From: Posidonia oceanica
Taxonomy: Eukaryota > Streptophyta > Magnoliopsida > Alismatales > Posidoniaceae
NCBI GenBank assembly: GCA_037176725.1
Contig: JAZBRS010000023.1
Span: 26,779,001-26,843,000 of the forward strand
Reading direction: 5' to 3'
DNA length: 64,000 nucleotides
Shown here: positions 25,774 to 36,840 of the stretch, piece after piece
Numbering within the stretch: the first letter of the stretch is position 1
How the letters are laid out: each line of letters begins with the position of its first letter
Notes under the pieces: generated by a model
The model's input: the letters and a program-made list of their open reading frames with translations, nothing else
What the model was told of the DNA's origin: nothing
The model's database searches: none
Made by a program: the position numbers and the translations under genes

Positions 25774-26845
25774 TGTATGACAAACGTTAGCAAAGCAAAA
25801 CAAACAAGACAATATGAAAATGGATTAATATGTGTAGCAATTTATCTAGAGTTAGTAAACAAGAAGGCAAAGAAAACATGGTGAAGTACGTACCCGAGGG
25901 GTTTGATCCCCTCGGTTGCAAATGAAAGAGATGTATGCCTAGTTAACAGTATATGATCTTGAAATAAAAATGCTTGACTATGCTAGGGAATTAAACAAGT
26001 AATAACAGAAATAAAGAAAGAAATGTATGAAACAGAGTTTCCTTTGTCTATGCACAAGGTGCAAATCGTGTTAGCATGAAGCCAACAACGACAAAAGGAT
26101 CCTCTAGCTATCTCTCAGACTCTTCTCTTTCAAAACATCTCTTTTCACTCTCAATTCTTGAGGACCACACTTCTCTAGGATTTTTAATCTCAAGAGTATG
26201 TGAGTTCCAAAAGCTTCTTAGCTCTTTTCCTCTCTCCAAATTCCGGCCTTGAACTCAGTAGGGGTACCCCTGCTTTTATAGAAGCAAGGGAGGAACAAAA
26301 AAGGACACAAATGCCAAGTCAGCAGAGTTTCCCGTTTCAGAAGTGTTATACGTTGGAAAACCAGCGTATAACATTATAAGCGAGTCCGAGGCATAACTGC
26401 CAGGACCAGAGAAGATTCCCCAATTAAGGAGTCTTTAAGTGTGATTAAACTCAGCTTTGATGGCTTTGACCGGTCAACAGGTTCCAAAGATGGCAAAAAC
26501 ACAATTTTTGGATTAGGCCAAATATGGAAAGCTTTGCTGACTAGGTTGCCACGTTGGACTCTGCAAAGCCAGCGACCAACGTTAGCCGCTGGAAAACCAG
26601 CGGCCAACGTTGTACGCGGACAATCCAACGGACAACACCCTTAATCAGTTTGACTTCCAAATTTGGTCAAGACGTGAAGAACACTCAGGTTGCCAACATT
26701 TAGGGCTTAGAAAGGTATAGCATTTTGGACTTGAGAGGAACATTTAGCTCAAGTGAGATTCAGAAGAGGGTGGAGGGCCTCTAAAAGCGACCTAATGCAA
26801 GAGACTATCCTAACATGAAGGGAGTGCCAAAATGGGGTATCTATA
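25774..26845 (-). mobile_element. 3' LTR of element D (about 1.1 kb)
   Basis: On the minus strand it starts at 26845 with TATAGATACCCCATTTTGG, a mutated TGTAGACACCCC, next to a polypurine tract. It carries dyad modules at 26553-26636 and 26345-26372, then a TATA box on the minus strand (TATAAAAG near 26277). A perfect inverted repeat, CCGAGGGG/CCCCTCGG, is at 25894-25915. The 3' end at 25774 (minus-strand ATACA) is my best guess, because the partner LTR is outside the window. It is much shorter than the other LTRs here. Confidence 0.7.
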
Positions 26846-26846
26846 G

Positions 26847-26859
26847 ATTGCCCCTCCTT
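26847..26859 (-). other. Polypurine tract of element D
   Basis: The minus-strand sequence AAGGAGGGGCAAT lies one base before the D LTR. It is the usual start for plus-strand DNA synthesis and shows that D extends to higher coordinates. Confidence 0.75.
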
Positions 26860-27184
26860 GAAGATGGTTTCGGCACGAAGCTATCTACAAGGCGAGATGA
26901 TACCCCCGTGTGGTGCTACCTGGGGGTCCTAAATGAAATCCAATGCCTGCTGCCACCAGACTTGGACGGGACACAAAGAGGGTCGGCTAAAGAAACATGG
27001 CCAAGGGGATTGCCCAAGGGGAACAAACTAACGACATGCCATGGGGAAGACCCGTGGGGGTCAAGCTAAAGGACACTGCCGCGGGGAAGACCCGCGGGGG
27101 TCAAACTGAAAGACATGCTACGGGGATGGCCCGCAGGGGTCAAACTAAAAGACATGCCGCGGGGGTCAAACTAAAAGGATGGAT
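26860..27184. repeat. D 3' UTR and short array with about 40-bp units
   Basis: From about 26985 four related units occur, each with a G-rich word, GAAGA, then a C-rich word, as in CCGCGGGGAAGACCCGCGG. They are relatives of the longer array at 28465-29345. Nothing coding is seen. Confidence 0.75.
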
Positions 27185-27213
27185 AGCTAATGATTCCGAT
27201 GACCACTCAATGT

Positions 27214-27261
27214 GAATGCAGTACAATGCGAATGCAGTACAATGCGAATGCAGTACAATGC
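27214..27261. repeat. Three exact 16-bp repeats
   Basis: GAATGCAGTACAATGC occurs three times in a row without change. Confidence 0.95.
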
Positions 27262-27399
27262 GCTATGCATGGATGCATGCTGATGGGAATGCAAAAGGGG
27301 TCATGATATGCAATGCATGACCCTAGGTAATGAGGTTCCTCCATCATCGCCGGCTTTAATTTGTATACCGGGTTGGCTCAGGAATTTTTCTCACCACCC

Positions 27400-27800
27400 A
27401 AGGCAGACTGACACATGTGTGAATGCAATTTATCATGATCAGGTGCCCTTTCCTCGAGTGTAGCCTACACTCTCCTAGGGGACCGTCGTCTCATGATACG
27501 CAGATTGGTGAGCGAGAGGTCCATGATGCTCCCAGGCAACAGGGGAAATGACCTCTTCTCTGCCGACCACGTTGGCTCTATTCGTCACAATTAGGTGTCC
27601 TTTCATTGAATGTTGCCTACACTCTCGATAGAGATCGTGATCTTGTGACCCGGAATCAATGAACGATGAGTCTGTCAATACCGTTGGCATTATTCGTCAG
27701 AATCAAGTGTCATTTCATTGAATGTTGCCTACATTCTCGGTGGGGACCATCATCTTCTGACCCGAGAGTTAGTGAACAGGGGGTTCACTAATACTGTTGG
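27400..27800. repeat. Three diverged units of about 115-155 bp
   Basis: A unit with TTTCATTGAATGTTGCCTAC and a following TGACCCG word recurs at about 27436, 27590 and 27703. It is part of the D 3' UTR. No gene is present. Confidence 0.7.
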
Positions 27801-28464
27801 CTTTGCTTTGTTGACCCAGTCATGCTCCGGGGATCTTTCTGCTGGTTGGTTTTGCTTTGTTTGTTCGGTTGTGCTCCAGGGTTGCTTTGTTTGTCTGGTC
27901 ATGCTCCGGGGTTTGCTTTGTTGTCCGGTTGTGCTTCGGGGTACCTGCTTTTGATCGACTTGCTTTGTTTGTCCGGTTGTGCTCCGGGGCTTGCTTTGTT
28001 TGTCTGGTTGTGCTCCTGGGCTTGCTTTATTTGTCTGGTTGTGCTCCAGGGCTTGCTTTATTTGTCCGGTTGTGCTCCGGGGTTTGCTTTGGTGTCCCGA
28101 TTATGCTCTGAGGATCTTACCTTGGTAGGTCTGCTTTGTTATCTCGGTTATGCTTCGGGGATCTTTGCTTTGGTGTCCCGGTTGTGCTCTGAGGATCTTT
28201 GCTTTGGTGTCCCGGTTGTGCTCCGAGGATCTTTGCTTTGGTGTCCCGGTTATGCTCTAGGGATCTTTCCTTGGTAGGTTTGCTTTGTTATCCCGGTTGT
28301 GCTTTGGGGATCTTTCCTTGGTAGGTTTGCTTTGTTATCCTGGTTATGCTCCGGGATCTTTCCTTGGTAGGTTTGCTTTGTTGTCCCGGTTGTGCTCCGG
28401 GGATCTTTCCTTGGTAGGTTTGCTTTGTTGTCCCGGTTGTGCTCCGGGGATCTTTCTGATTTGC
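27800..28464. repeat. Tandem array, 38-48-bp units (GCTTTGTT..CCGGTTGTGCTCC)
   Basis: The word CCGGTTGTGCTCCGG and its variants recur more than ten times. The left part has shorter units, and the right part has about 47-bp units with GGATCTTTCCTTGGTAGG. The 151-residue frame through it is repeat-derived. Confidence 0.85.
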
Positions 28465-29345
28465 CGAGGGGATTACCCAAGGGAGGTGGAAATAAAAACC
28501 TGACATGCCTAGGGGAAGACACGAGGGAGTCGAAAATAAAAATGACATGCCTAGGGGAAGACCCGAGGGAGTTGAAAATAAAAACTTGACGTGCCTGGGG
28601 GAAGACCTGAGGGAGTCGAAAGTAAAAACTTGACGTGCCTAGGGGAAGACTCAAGGGAGTCGAAAATAAAAACTTGACGTGCCTAGGGGAAGACCTGAGG
28701 GAGTCGAAAATAACAACTTGACATGCCTAGGGGAAGACCCGAGGGAGTCGAAAATAAAAACTTGACGTGCCTAGGGGAAGACCCGAGGGAGTCGAAAATA
28801 AAAACTTGACGTGCCTAGGGGAAGACCCGAGGGAGTCGAAAATAAAAGCATGACGTGCCTATGGAAAGACCCAAGGGAGTCGAAAATAAAAACTTGACGT
28901 GCCTAGGGGAAGACCCGAGAGAGTCGAAAATAAAAAACTTGACATGCCTAGGGGAAGACCCAAGGGAGTCGAAAATAACAGCTTGACATAACAGCTTGAC
29001 ATGCCTAGGGGAAGACCCTAGGGAGTCGAAAATAAAAACTTGACGTGCCTAGGGGAAGACCCTAGGGAGTCAAAAATAAAAAACTTGACGTGCCTAGGGG
29101 AAGACCCTAGGGAGTCGAAAATAAAAACTTGACGTGCCTAGGGGAAGACCCTAGGGAGTCAAAAATAAAAAACTTGACGTGCCTAGGGGAAGACCCTAGG
29201 GAGTTGAAAATAAAAAACTTGACGTGCCTAGGGGAAGACCCTAGGGAGTCGAAAATAACAGCTTGACATGCCTAGGGGAAGACCCGAGGGAGTCGAAAAT
29301 AACAGCTTGACGTGCCTAGGGGAAGACCCAAGGGAGTCGAAAAGG
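28465..29345. repeat. Tandem array, 44-45-bp unit, 19 copies, hairpin-forming
   Basis: Nineteen copies of a unit contain GCCTAGGGGAAGACCC followed by GAGTCGAAAATAAA. Many copies carry a perfect 7-bp inverted repeat, CCTAGGG-GAAGA-CCCTAGG. The array lies in the 3' UTR of element D. Confidence 0.93.
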
Positions 29346-29428
29346 ATACTTTTTGGCTTAGCTTGCTTTGTTGACCCGGTGTGCTCCGGGTTCTTCTTTT
29401 TTTTTTGCTCTCAAATTTGCTTTGACTC

Positions 29429-29706
29429 GTTGGACACTTGATTGTTAGCGTTCAACGTTGGACGCTTGAAGCATCGCGGCTAATGTTGGATGGCATTACG
29501 ACCACGTACAACGTCGCGAGACAGGCTGCTGTCTTTCCTGTTTGGGCATCACCGTTTTGGCAGTAAATTCCCAATTTTCCCTAGATTTCCATTTTGATGA
29601 GGCTCCACGGCCTATATTAGACCTCCTCTTGGCTTGAATCTCGTAGTTCAAACATCTATCTTCCTTCCCTTATTGATTTTGCTTGCTAGGGCATGTGCTT
29701 TTCCTC
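29429..29706 (+). promoter_or_regulatory. Putative promoter of PMD gene 1
   Basis: Dyad-module sequence (ACGTTGGACGCTTGAAGC and relatives, 29429-29513) is followed by a TATA-like CTATATTA at 29612-29619, about 95 bases before the ATG at 29707. The same order, module then TATA then about 100 bases then ATG, precedes the other two PMD genes. Confidence 0.5.
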
Positions 29707-31050
29707 ATGGATTTGAGTGATATCCCACGACATGCTTTCCAGATGGCCGTCTTCTCCTCTCCTTCTGACATGGTACAGCTCCGACTGGAGGCCATACCCA
29801 ACCATTTGGCGAACCTGTTGGTGCATGAGAAGGTACTCCCTGTTTGCATCTTTTCCGCATACGCCCATTCTCGTACTTCTGCTGATTTTTCCTTTACTTC
29901 ATAGCCTCTATCTTCTACCAACAATGACCAGGACTCGAAAGCCTATCAGCTGGACTAGGTTCAACAATTCCACTCTTGGGCTTTGAAGAAGTACCGGGAA
30001 CGCTTGGAGGAGGCTGGTCTCTGTCAGGCCCTTCGCCAGCTGCAGCAGCCTATTGACTGGAAGGCGCTCTTCGGTCTCTGTGGGCTGTGGAATCCCTTGA
30101 CTCATACATTCTTTTCTTCTTCCAGGGAATTGACCATTCTCTTGGAGGAGGTGAGCACCCTCCTAGGTATTCGACATGCCGACCCATCCATTTGCTGCAG
30201 GGATGCCTACCTTCTGCCAATCGGGGTGGTAGGCTCTTTCTCTCTCTTAAAGCGCATCTTTGGCTCTGTTGTTGTGCCAGAGGATCTGGTGCTGGATGGC
30301 TGTATCAAACTCTCCTCTTTGTGAAATTTTTTCTGGAAACAGCGCGACAGCATCCGCTCTGAGGCTTCTTGCTTGGTATGCGTCTTCATTCTGATCGGGG
30401 GATTGGTGTTGTTCCCAAATGAAGCTTTGACTATTAGTGCCTACCACGCCGAACTCATGTGCATCTGCGTGCGCAACTTGGAGAAGTGTTTGAGTCATTC
30501 TGTTTTGGCTTTCACCATCCAGGGCTTATCCAGTGCCTACCTTGGGGGGCCATTCTTTGGCTCACCGTTCCTTGTTCTGCGCTGGCTGGAGGAGCACTTT
30601 CTTTTGCCTGGTTTTGATGCTAGCCTTCCCTTGGAGGAGCTCATTCACCGCTTATGCGCCTGCGAGGTCAAGTCCCAGATGGACTCCTTCAATCCCCCCT
30701 CGTCTTTCAGGACAGTGTCTGACCTGGAGTATTTCCTGACGCTGATTGGGGCGAGCGAGTTTGTGAGGTACAACCCTCAGCGCTGCTTCTCAATGCTGGG
30801 CACTCCTCGGGCTATACCTCCCTTGCCGCGCTTCTCTGATATGATTCTTCCACGCTTGAGGGACACTCCTGGCGACATCATCCAAGTCTTCTATCAGGCT
30901 GGTACTTGGGACGGGAAGGGGCGAAACCGAGTCCTTTCTGTATGGGAGAGCTCGAATGCGGATAGTGAAGCCATCTCTCTTGCAACTTATGACGCTTGGT
31001 ACGAGGGCGTGCGTCCTAAATTGTTCATTGAATTTCCTTCAAAAAGGTAG
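29707..31050 (+). pseudogene. PMD-like gene 1, antisense within element D
   Basis: Plant mobile domain proteins include transposon-carried families and host chromatin-silencing factors such as MAIN/MAIL1. Exon 1 from the ATG at 29707 (MDLSDIPRHAF) appears to end at 29832 before GTACTC, and exon 2 to begin at 29932. The PMD signature WNPLTHTFF..RELTILLEEV is near 30090-30150. FGSPFLVLRWLEEHF and the terminal region follow. Two in-frame stops interrupt exon 2, TAG near 29956 and TGA at 30322-30324 (probably from TGG), but otherwise one frame runs to 31050. It resembles gene 3 in exon layout. It is opposite in strand to D pol. Confidence 0.75.
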
Positions 31051-31178
31051 AAAATGTAATTAGAAATGTATCCCTTATCATCAATAAAATTTATCTCGTC
31101 TCTTTGGTCCATATTGAATGAATTTGTATGAATTGAATGAGAATATCAGAATTCAGAAAACTTCCCTGAACTTAAAGC

Positions 31179-31439
31179 GTTGTACGCCCAACATGGAGCG
31201 TCCAACGTCATACGCTGGAAATCCAGCAACTAATGTTTTAACTCGCAAAACGTTGAATGCCAGCATTCACGTGTATAACATCCTTTCTTCCCGAGGCGTT
31301 GGACGTTGGGATTCACGCGTACAATGTTAAAAGGTATAAAACCCTCGTCCTACGCCACGGGTGGCCACTGATTTCCTTCTTCCTTTCTTCTTCGGCGATA
31401 GTGAGCGGTCCAGCGAGCTTCTCCCTCACTCCGACGATC
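31179..31439 (+). promoter_or_regulatory. Putative promoter of PMD gene 2
   Basis: Several dyad-module copies (for example GTCATACGCTGGAAATCCAGC near 31209) lie at 31179-31327. A clear TATAAAA at 31335-31341 stands 105 bases before the ATG at 31440. Confidence 0.6.
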
Positions 31440-34400
31440 ATGGAGCGGCAGATTAGCCATTTTTACACAAAAGCGGCGAAACGGGCGAGGACTGGACCCT
31501 CCCCCTTCGGCGAAACAGCAGTAGAGGCGGCGGCTAGGGCAGCTGTTGCGCAGGGGACGGCGGTGGGAGTGGCGGGAAACACCGGTGAGGGCGTGGCAGG
31601 CAGCGGGGTGGCCGTGGCGGCTATTCCAGTGGCTGCGGGGGCTGTTCCAGCGGTTCCGGTGCCTAGGCCGGCGGCTGCTGTGGTCGGGCTGGCTGCGGCA
31701 ATCGCCGTGGAGGCCCAGGTGGGCGTGGCAAGCGCGGTGGAGGCCGGTGGTGGCACGGCGATGCCCAAGGCGACGTCCAGTGGTGATTCCGTGGCTGTGG
31801 GGGCGGAGACGGGGGCTGCCGTGGGTGGTTCTGTGGAAACCGAGGCGGTGGTCGGCGACGACGCCGTGGAGGCGGAGGTGACGGCCAGTGAGGCCACCGT
31901 GGGGGAGAGTTCTAGTTCCGGGGAGGCCGGAGAGACGACGGCGGAGGCGGTCCCCTGTGCGAGTACTTCCTTTAGCTTGGGGGATTCCGAGGAGACGGTC
32001 TTGGAGGCGAGACCTGAGGTCAGCCCAGACGAGGCGGGGCCCTCGGAGGTGCCTGAGGTGCGGCTAGTTGACCCCCTCCGACGAGGACGACAGCTGGTGG
32101 CGAAACATGGTGGACTTCGTCCGACGAGAGGCGGAGGGCGTCGCAAGGGGTCCCCCGGACTACTAGCGGGAGCAGATCCCTAGAGACGAGGTGCAGGTGT
32201 CGGGACCGCGTAGGGACGCGTCTCGCTCAGAGTACGCCACTGCCACACTGGCTTCCAGGGGCAAGTATACATTTTTCATTCTTTTTTTTTCTTTATTTTG
32301 GTAAACTATTTCATCCGGGCTGATAATTTTCCTGTTTGCTTGTAGAGTCGAGCACCGACCGTGACCCATTGTTACTGGGGTCAGGTTCACCGGTCCTACG
32401 CCCTGTTGGCTTCTTTCCAGCAGGAGCGTCTGGATTGGATGGGGTTTGGGCGTTTCTTGTCCATCCCGGACTTTCCCCTCCGTCTGATGTTCTTGGAGGC
32501 GGTTGCAGAGCGGTGGAGCTTTCGGACGAGCTCGATCGTTACTCGGGCAGGCGAGTTTGTCCTCTCACTTGAGGACATGGCGCGGCTGACTGGTCTCTGG
32601 GTTACGGGCAGACCAGTGACAGGGAGAGTGCACCCGAGCTACTCAGTTTTGGCGCAGGAGCTCGTGGGACGCCAGTTAGCCATGAGCGGGGAGCAGCTCG
32701 TGGTGATCACCTCCGCGGTTCGCCGGGTGAGTGAGTTGGCGAAGACCGTCGACGGACTAGGTGTGGAGGCTGACCAGCAGCTGCGGGCCTTTCTCTTGGT
32801 GTTGTTCGGGGAGGCGCTCTTCTCGCACTCCTTCTCGAAGCTCTCGGCGTGGCTTATTCCCCTTCTACTGGACCTAGAGCGTGTAGGAGAGTACGCTTGG
32901 GGTGCGGCGAGCTTGGCGCACCTGTACTCCACCTTGTTCCGCTTCACCGACGGCAGTTCTCGCCAGCTGGGCGGGAACCTGCCTTTCCTTCAGGTAAATC
33001 TGCATATTTAAGCTTATATTGAATATTACATTCTTGCTAACAGCTTTCTTGTTTCGCGTGCAGATGTGGGCATGGGACCACTTTGCCTTTCTGCGCCCTG
33101 CCCCTCCTCCAGTTCCTCCTATCGGTGTCTCCTTTCCGTGGGGACTATTTTGGGCTGCTGCTGAGCAGGCCCTCGAGCCTGCTGATGACAATCGCTATGT
33201 CGGTCGTCTACTTTTTGAGCTTCTTGTCCCGACTCAGGTAACTTTTAATTTCAGCTTCTGTTTATTTGTTTATGCTGCTTACTGACATGTATTGCTCTTT
33301 TCAGGTGGTTTGGGGTCCCTATGCTGAGGGAGAGCATGCGGACGTCCCCGAGATTGCCCGTGATCGGGCCATTTTCGACCGGAACGTATGGATCCACTGC
33401 TGGAACCACTGCCATTTCCAGCAGATCAGTAGGGCGGTACAACCACTAGGGCGTCGGCAGGCTCTACCTTCTCCTCCTCCTCACCGAGTTTGGCGAGAGA
33501 CTCGCGGCGGGGGCAGCCGTGCTCGTCACTAGGTGGACGTCTATGACCCACAGCTTCTGGACTGGGCCCGTCATGGTTCCCCTGCTCCGACGGACGCTTC
33601 AGAGGAGGATGAGGTGGACTGGGCTGCGTGGATAGACCGAGAGTTTTCCTCCTTGATGATCTTCCACCGGTCTCACTTCCTTGGGCGCGGGAACCTTCCT
33701 TTGGGGGACACAGATCCCAGGGAGGCAGTGGTTTCCCGTGCAGCCCTGTCGGAGGAGGTTCAGTCTTCTCGCGCCCAGCTAGAGATAGCGGTGAGCTTTT
33801 GAATTGCATTTTGTCTATTGTTAATTCAATTTGGCTAACTGGCTTTCTTTCTTTCGCAGCTCAAGGCGGTCGATGAGCGGGCTCAGCAAGAGCGCCATTT
33901 GACCCAGCAGCTCTCCGCTCTGACCGGGGAGATTGACCGTCTACGGGTCTCTGCCTCTCAGGTATTTTCCCACAAGTAGCTTTTGTAGTTTGGCTATGAA
34001 TTGTGACTGACTCGGATCTTCCTATTCAACCTTCGACTAGCAGCGCTCCACCTCCGGACCACTCAGAGGAGATCTCCCATCTCCAGGAGAAGGTAAATAT
34101 GCTTTCATTTTGTTTCTGCTTTTGAAATCCCCTTGGTTCTGACGCCATTGCTTGTAGGTCGCTTATCTAGAGGGCGAGCTGAGGGAGCGGGCTGGTGACT
34201 TCATAGCCGCCAGCTCTGTTGGGAGGTTAGAGGAGCTGGAGGGGACAGTCGCTGCTAGGAGTGCTTGGATCCAGGAGCTGGAGCAGCAGGTGGCTGATAG
34301 GGACGCTGAGATTGCCCGGTCTCAGGTGGTATGATTTGATTCGATGCTCCTTTATGTCCTTGCTCGTATCTGACATTTGGATTGTTTCCCTCCTCAGAGC

Positions 34401-34565
34401 ATGGCGGAGACTATCTCCTAGCTTGAGTTCGAGCTGGGGCACTACCAGAGGTTCGCCTTTACTGCCGGTGTTAGGCTCGAGGTGCCTGTTCCTCCTGTGT
34501 CGAGCCGTCGGTCGGGTAGCCACTCTCGGTCTGTTTCCAGGGCCCTGTCAGGTGCTTCAGTTTGA
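31440..34565 (+). pseudogene. PMD gene 2, eight exons with coiled-coil tail, antisense within element D
   Basis: The start is the ATG at 31440 (MERQISHFYTKAAKRARTG). An Ala/Val/Glu-rich N-terminus of about 240 residues follows. Exon 2 from 32346 has the core PMD: ERWSFRTSS...GEFVLSLEDMARLTGL and YAWGAASLAHLYSTLF. Next come exons starting 33064 (MWAWDHFAFLRP), 33305 (VVWGPYAEGEH), 33860, 34044, 34158 and 34398. Introns 32994-33063, 33238-33304, 33791-33859, 33962-34043, 34093-34157 and 34326-34397 all begin GT and end AG and join the frame. The later exons are charged and coiled-coil-like. It is damaged by a frame change near the end of exon 1 and by TAG codons at about 32166, 33530 and 34419. 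It resembles host PMD proteins most, but lies inside D. Confidence 0.75.
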
Positions 34566-35148
34566 TAGTCGCCTCATCCCCCTACTGCCCCTTCTCCGGC
34601 TCCTGCTCCAGCTCCTGCTCCGGCTCCTGCTCCTGCTCCGGCTCCTGAGGGTGAGGGAGAGAGTGCTCTCTAGCTTTTGTACTTCAGTGGTATGCCCCGG
34701 TGACTTTGTAGAACAATTGTATATTTTGAAATGATATATATTTCTGCACACTCAGTAAACTTGTCAAACACTTCTTTTAAATTACCTTTCTCAAAGCTAA
34801 AGTGAGCTTAAGTGACCAATATGATAAAATAATGGCCCTTAATTCAAATTAACTTGAAACCAGCATATTCAAGTGAGATAGTATGTAAATGACATAGTTA
34901 TAAGGAAAGATTTCACCTGGGAGCTTAAGAATTGAATTCTGAAGTCGTCATCGTCCTAACGAGACATTTACTTGATGAAACAAGCAACCAGGGATTCCGA
35001 CTGGCCCGGACGTCAAAAAATATGAAACCAACGCTCGCACGTGTATTTCAACTTAGTTAAACCTCTGGAATGGGCAAAACGGGTGCATGCAACTCACTCA
35101 AGGATCAGGGGGCAATCCAGCCAAGTTTAGTGACTTAAGTCACTGATA
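34566..35148. other. Spacer between PMD genes 2 and 3
   Basis: It has a repetitive CTCCGGCTCCTGCTC stretch just after gene 2 (about 34590-34660), then AT-rich sequence. I see no gene. Confidence 0.6.
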
Positions 35149-35499
35149 AAATGTTATACGCCTCATCTGCTGCGGCCAACGTTATCCACTTCAGTTTCTG
35201 CGTCCAATGTCGGTAGCTGCTCTAAACGTTATACGTCTCGGATGGCGCAGCTAACGTTGGACGTGCAGAGTCTCGCGTACAACGAGGCGAGCCCAGAAAC
35301 TTTTCTTTCCTTTCCTGTTCTTGGCTAATCTTTTGGAATGCTTGCGAAATTTTCTCATTGTCCGCGTGAAAGACTTCCGACGATCCTCCTGTGCTTATAA
35401 AAGCATGGCCACCCCTTTGATTTTCATGCATACTTGCTCCTTTTTCTCTCTACTGATTTCTTCCTATGTTTGCTTCTTCCTTCCCTCTCTTTTGCTTTC
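35149..35499 (+). promoter_or_regulatory. Putative promoter of PMD gene 3
   Basis: Dyad-module words (GTTATACGCC, GCGGCCAACG, TAACGTTGGACG) fill 35149-35282. TATAAAA lies at 35396-35402, 98 bases before the ATG at 35500. Confidence 0.6.
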
Positions 35500-36840
35500 A
35501 TGGCTTCTAGCTCAGTCCCCAATGTCTTCATGCACAACAAGAAGGGGGTCATAAAATCTTTGTAAGAGATTGAAGGGCATATGATGTCCCTTATCAAGAC
35601 GGGGAAGGTATGATCTTCTTCATTGGTCTCTTCACACTCTTTTTGTTCCTCATGTTTCTGAACTTCTTTGCAGGAAATCCTCAATTTTACCAAGACACCT
35701 TGCTTTGACAATGATTTCCCCTACTACTCCACCTGGGTGAAGGATTTTGTGCTCTGGGCTAAAGAGAGGAAATCCGTTTTGGCCCGTACGTGCTTTGATG
35801 GACTTCTGGATTTATTGGGCACAAACTTGGACTGGCCCCTGCTTCACGCCTCATGCGCCTTTTGGAGTCCTGAGACTCAAACTTTCTTCTTTGGGGGTTG
35901 TGAAGCGACAATTCTAATAGAAGATGTTCACGGCCTGCTTGGTGTAACTCAGATTAGAGCGGCCCGGCCAGATATTGACTTTCCATTGCCGTATGGAACA
36001 GCAGATATACAAACATATATAGACCGTATCTTCACCCTTCCGCCTACCTTCCCAGTGATCAGAGGTCGCAGACTCAACTTGGCACATTTGTACTTCAGCT
36101 TCAGGCGGATTGAAGAATCTGCCTCTCAGGATCAGCTGTTGGTGTGTCTGCATTTACTGATTGGAGGCCTCACTTTATTTGTCATCAAGGATTTCTCCTT
36201 GGATGTCTATCATACTGAGTTCTTGATAGGCCTTACTGAGCATTTCTGGCGCTCTCCTTCAGTGGCCATTCTTGCTGCCACATATCTTGGCCTGACCAGC
36301 GTTTCCACCGGAGGGGATTTTGTAGGCTCTCCTTTCCTTCTTTCCAAGTGGCTGCAGGTCCATTTCCCGAGACTTAGGCCCGTGAAGACAGATTTGATTG
36401 AGGAAAGGGTTTGCTCTTTGTCTGCTACCCCTATTGACATTTCCGCACCTTCCACGTCCCTTTCCCATAAGCAATAGGCACGAGGTTCTTCAGTTGAGTT
36501 GGAGCTGATAGGGCCCACCCACTTTGTAGTGTATAACTCCCATCATTGCTTTGAGTTGGTGGGGCAGAAGAAAGGGGTGCCGCCTCAGCTGAGCTTTATT
36601 CCTCGTATTTGGGTTCGGGAGTGCAGTCTTCCATCTGATGCAGTAATGGTGTATTACATTTGGGCTCTCTGGTCGTCTCTGGACCGTCATGATGATTCAG
36701 AGGGGCCGTCAACTGCTCCTTGCTGCCCACCATGGGAGGATGCGCATTGGAAGTGGTATTCAAAGCTACTACCCAAGCCCGAGGAGTGGGTTGAAGCGAC
36801 GGGCGTGCTGCGTAGAAAAAGGAAGAAGATGATTAGATAG
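35500..36840 (+). pseudogene. PMD-like gene 3, antisense within element D
   Basis: Exon 1 runs from the ATG at 35500 (MASSSVPNVFMHNKKG) to about 35607 before GTATGA. Exon 2 begins at 35674 after TTTGCAG and reads EILNFTKTPCFDND. The PMD signature FWSPETQTFFFGG...TILIEDVHGLLG lies at about 35860-35945. HFVVYNSHHCFELVGQ, typical of the C-terminal part of the family, is near 36530. Two in-frame stops are seen, TAA at 35563-35565 in exon 1 and TAG at 36475-36477. Without them the frame runs to 36840 and ends in a basic RRKRKKMIR. With so few breaks it was probably lost recently. Exon layout matches gene 1, suggesting an old duplication. Confidence 0.75.

Noticed and set aside
25351..25790. Overlapping frames of 60-140 residues in LTR3
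   Set aside because: No domain, both strands open, and the position is inside the transcribed part of an LTR.
27822..28277. Open frame of 151 residues with LCLSGCAPG repeats
   Set aside because: It follows the tandem array in the D 3' UTR.
31440..34565. PMD gene 2 as an ordinary host gene
   Set aside because: It lies between D pol and the D polypurine tract with LTR, next to two other PMD pseudogenes with the same promoter layout, so carriage by D is simpler. A host origin by capture remains open.
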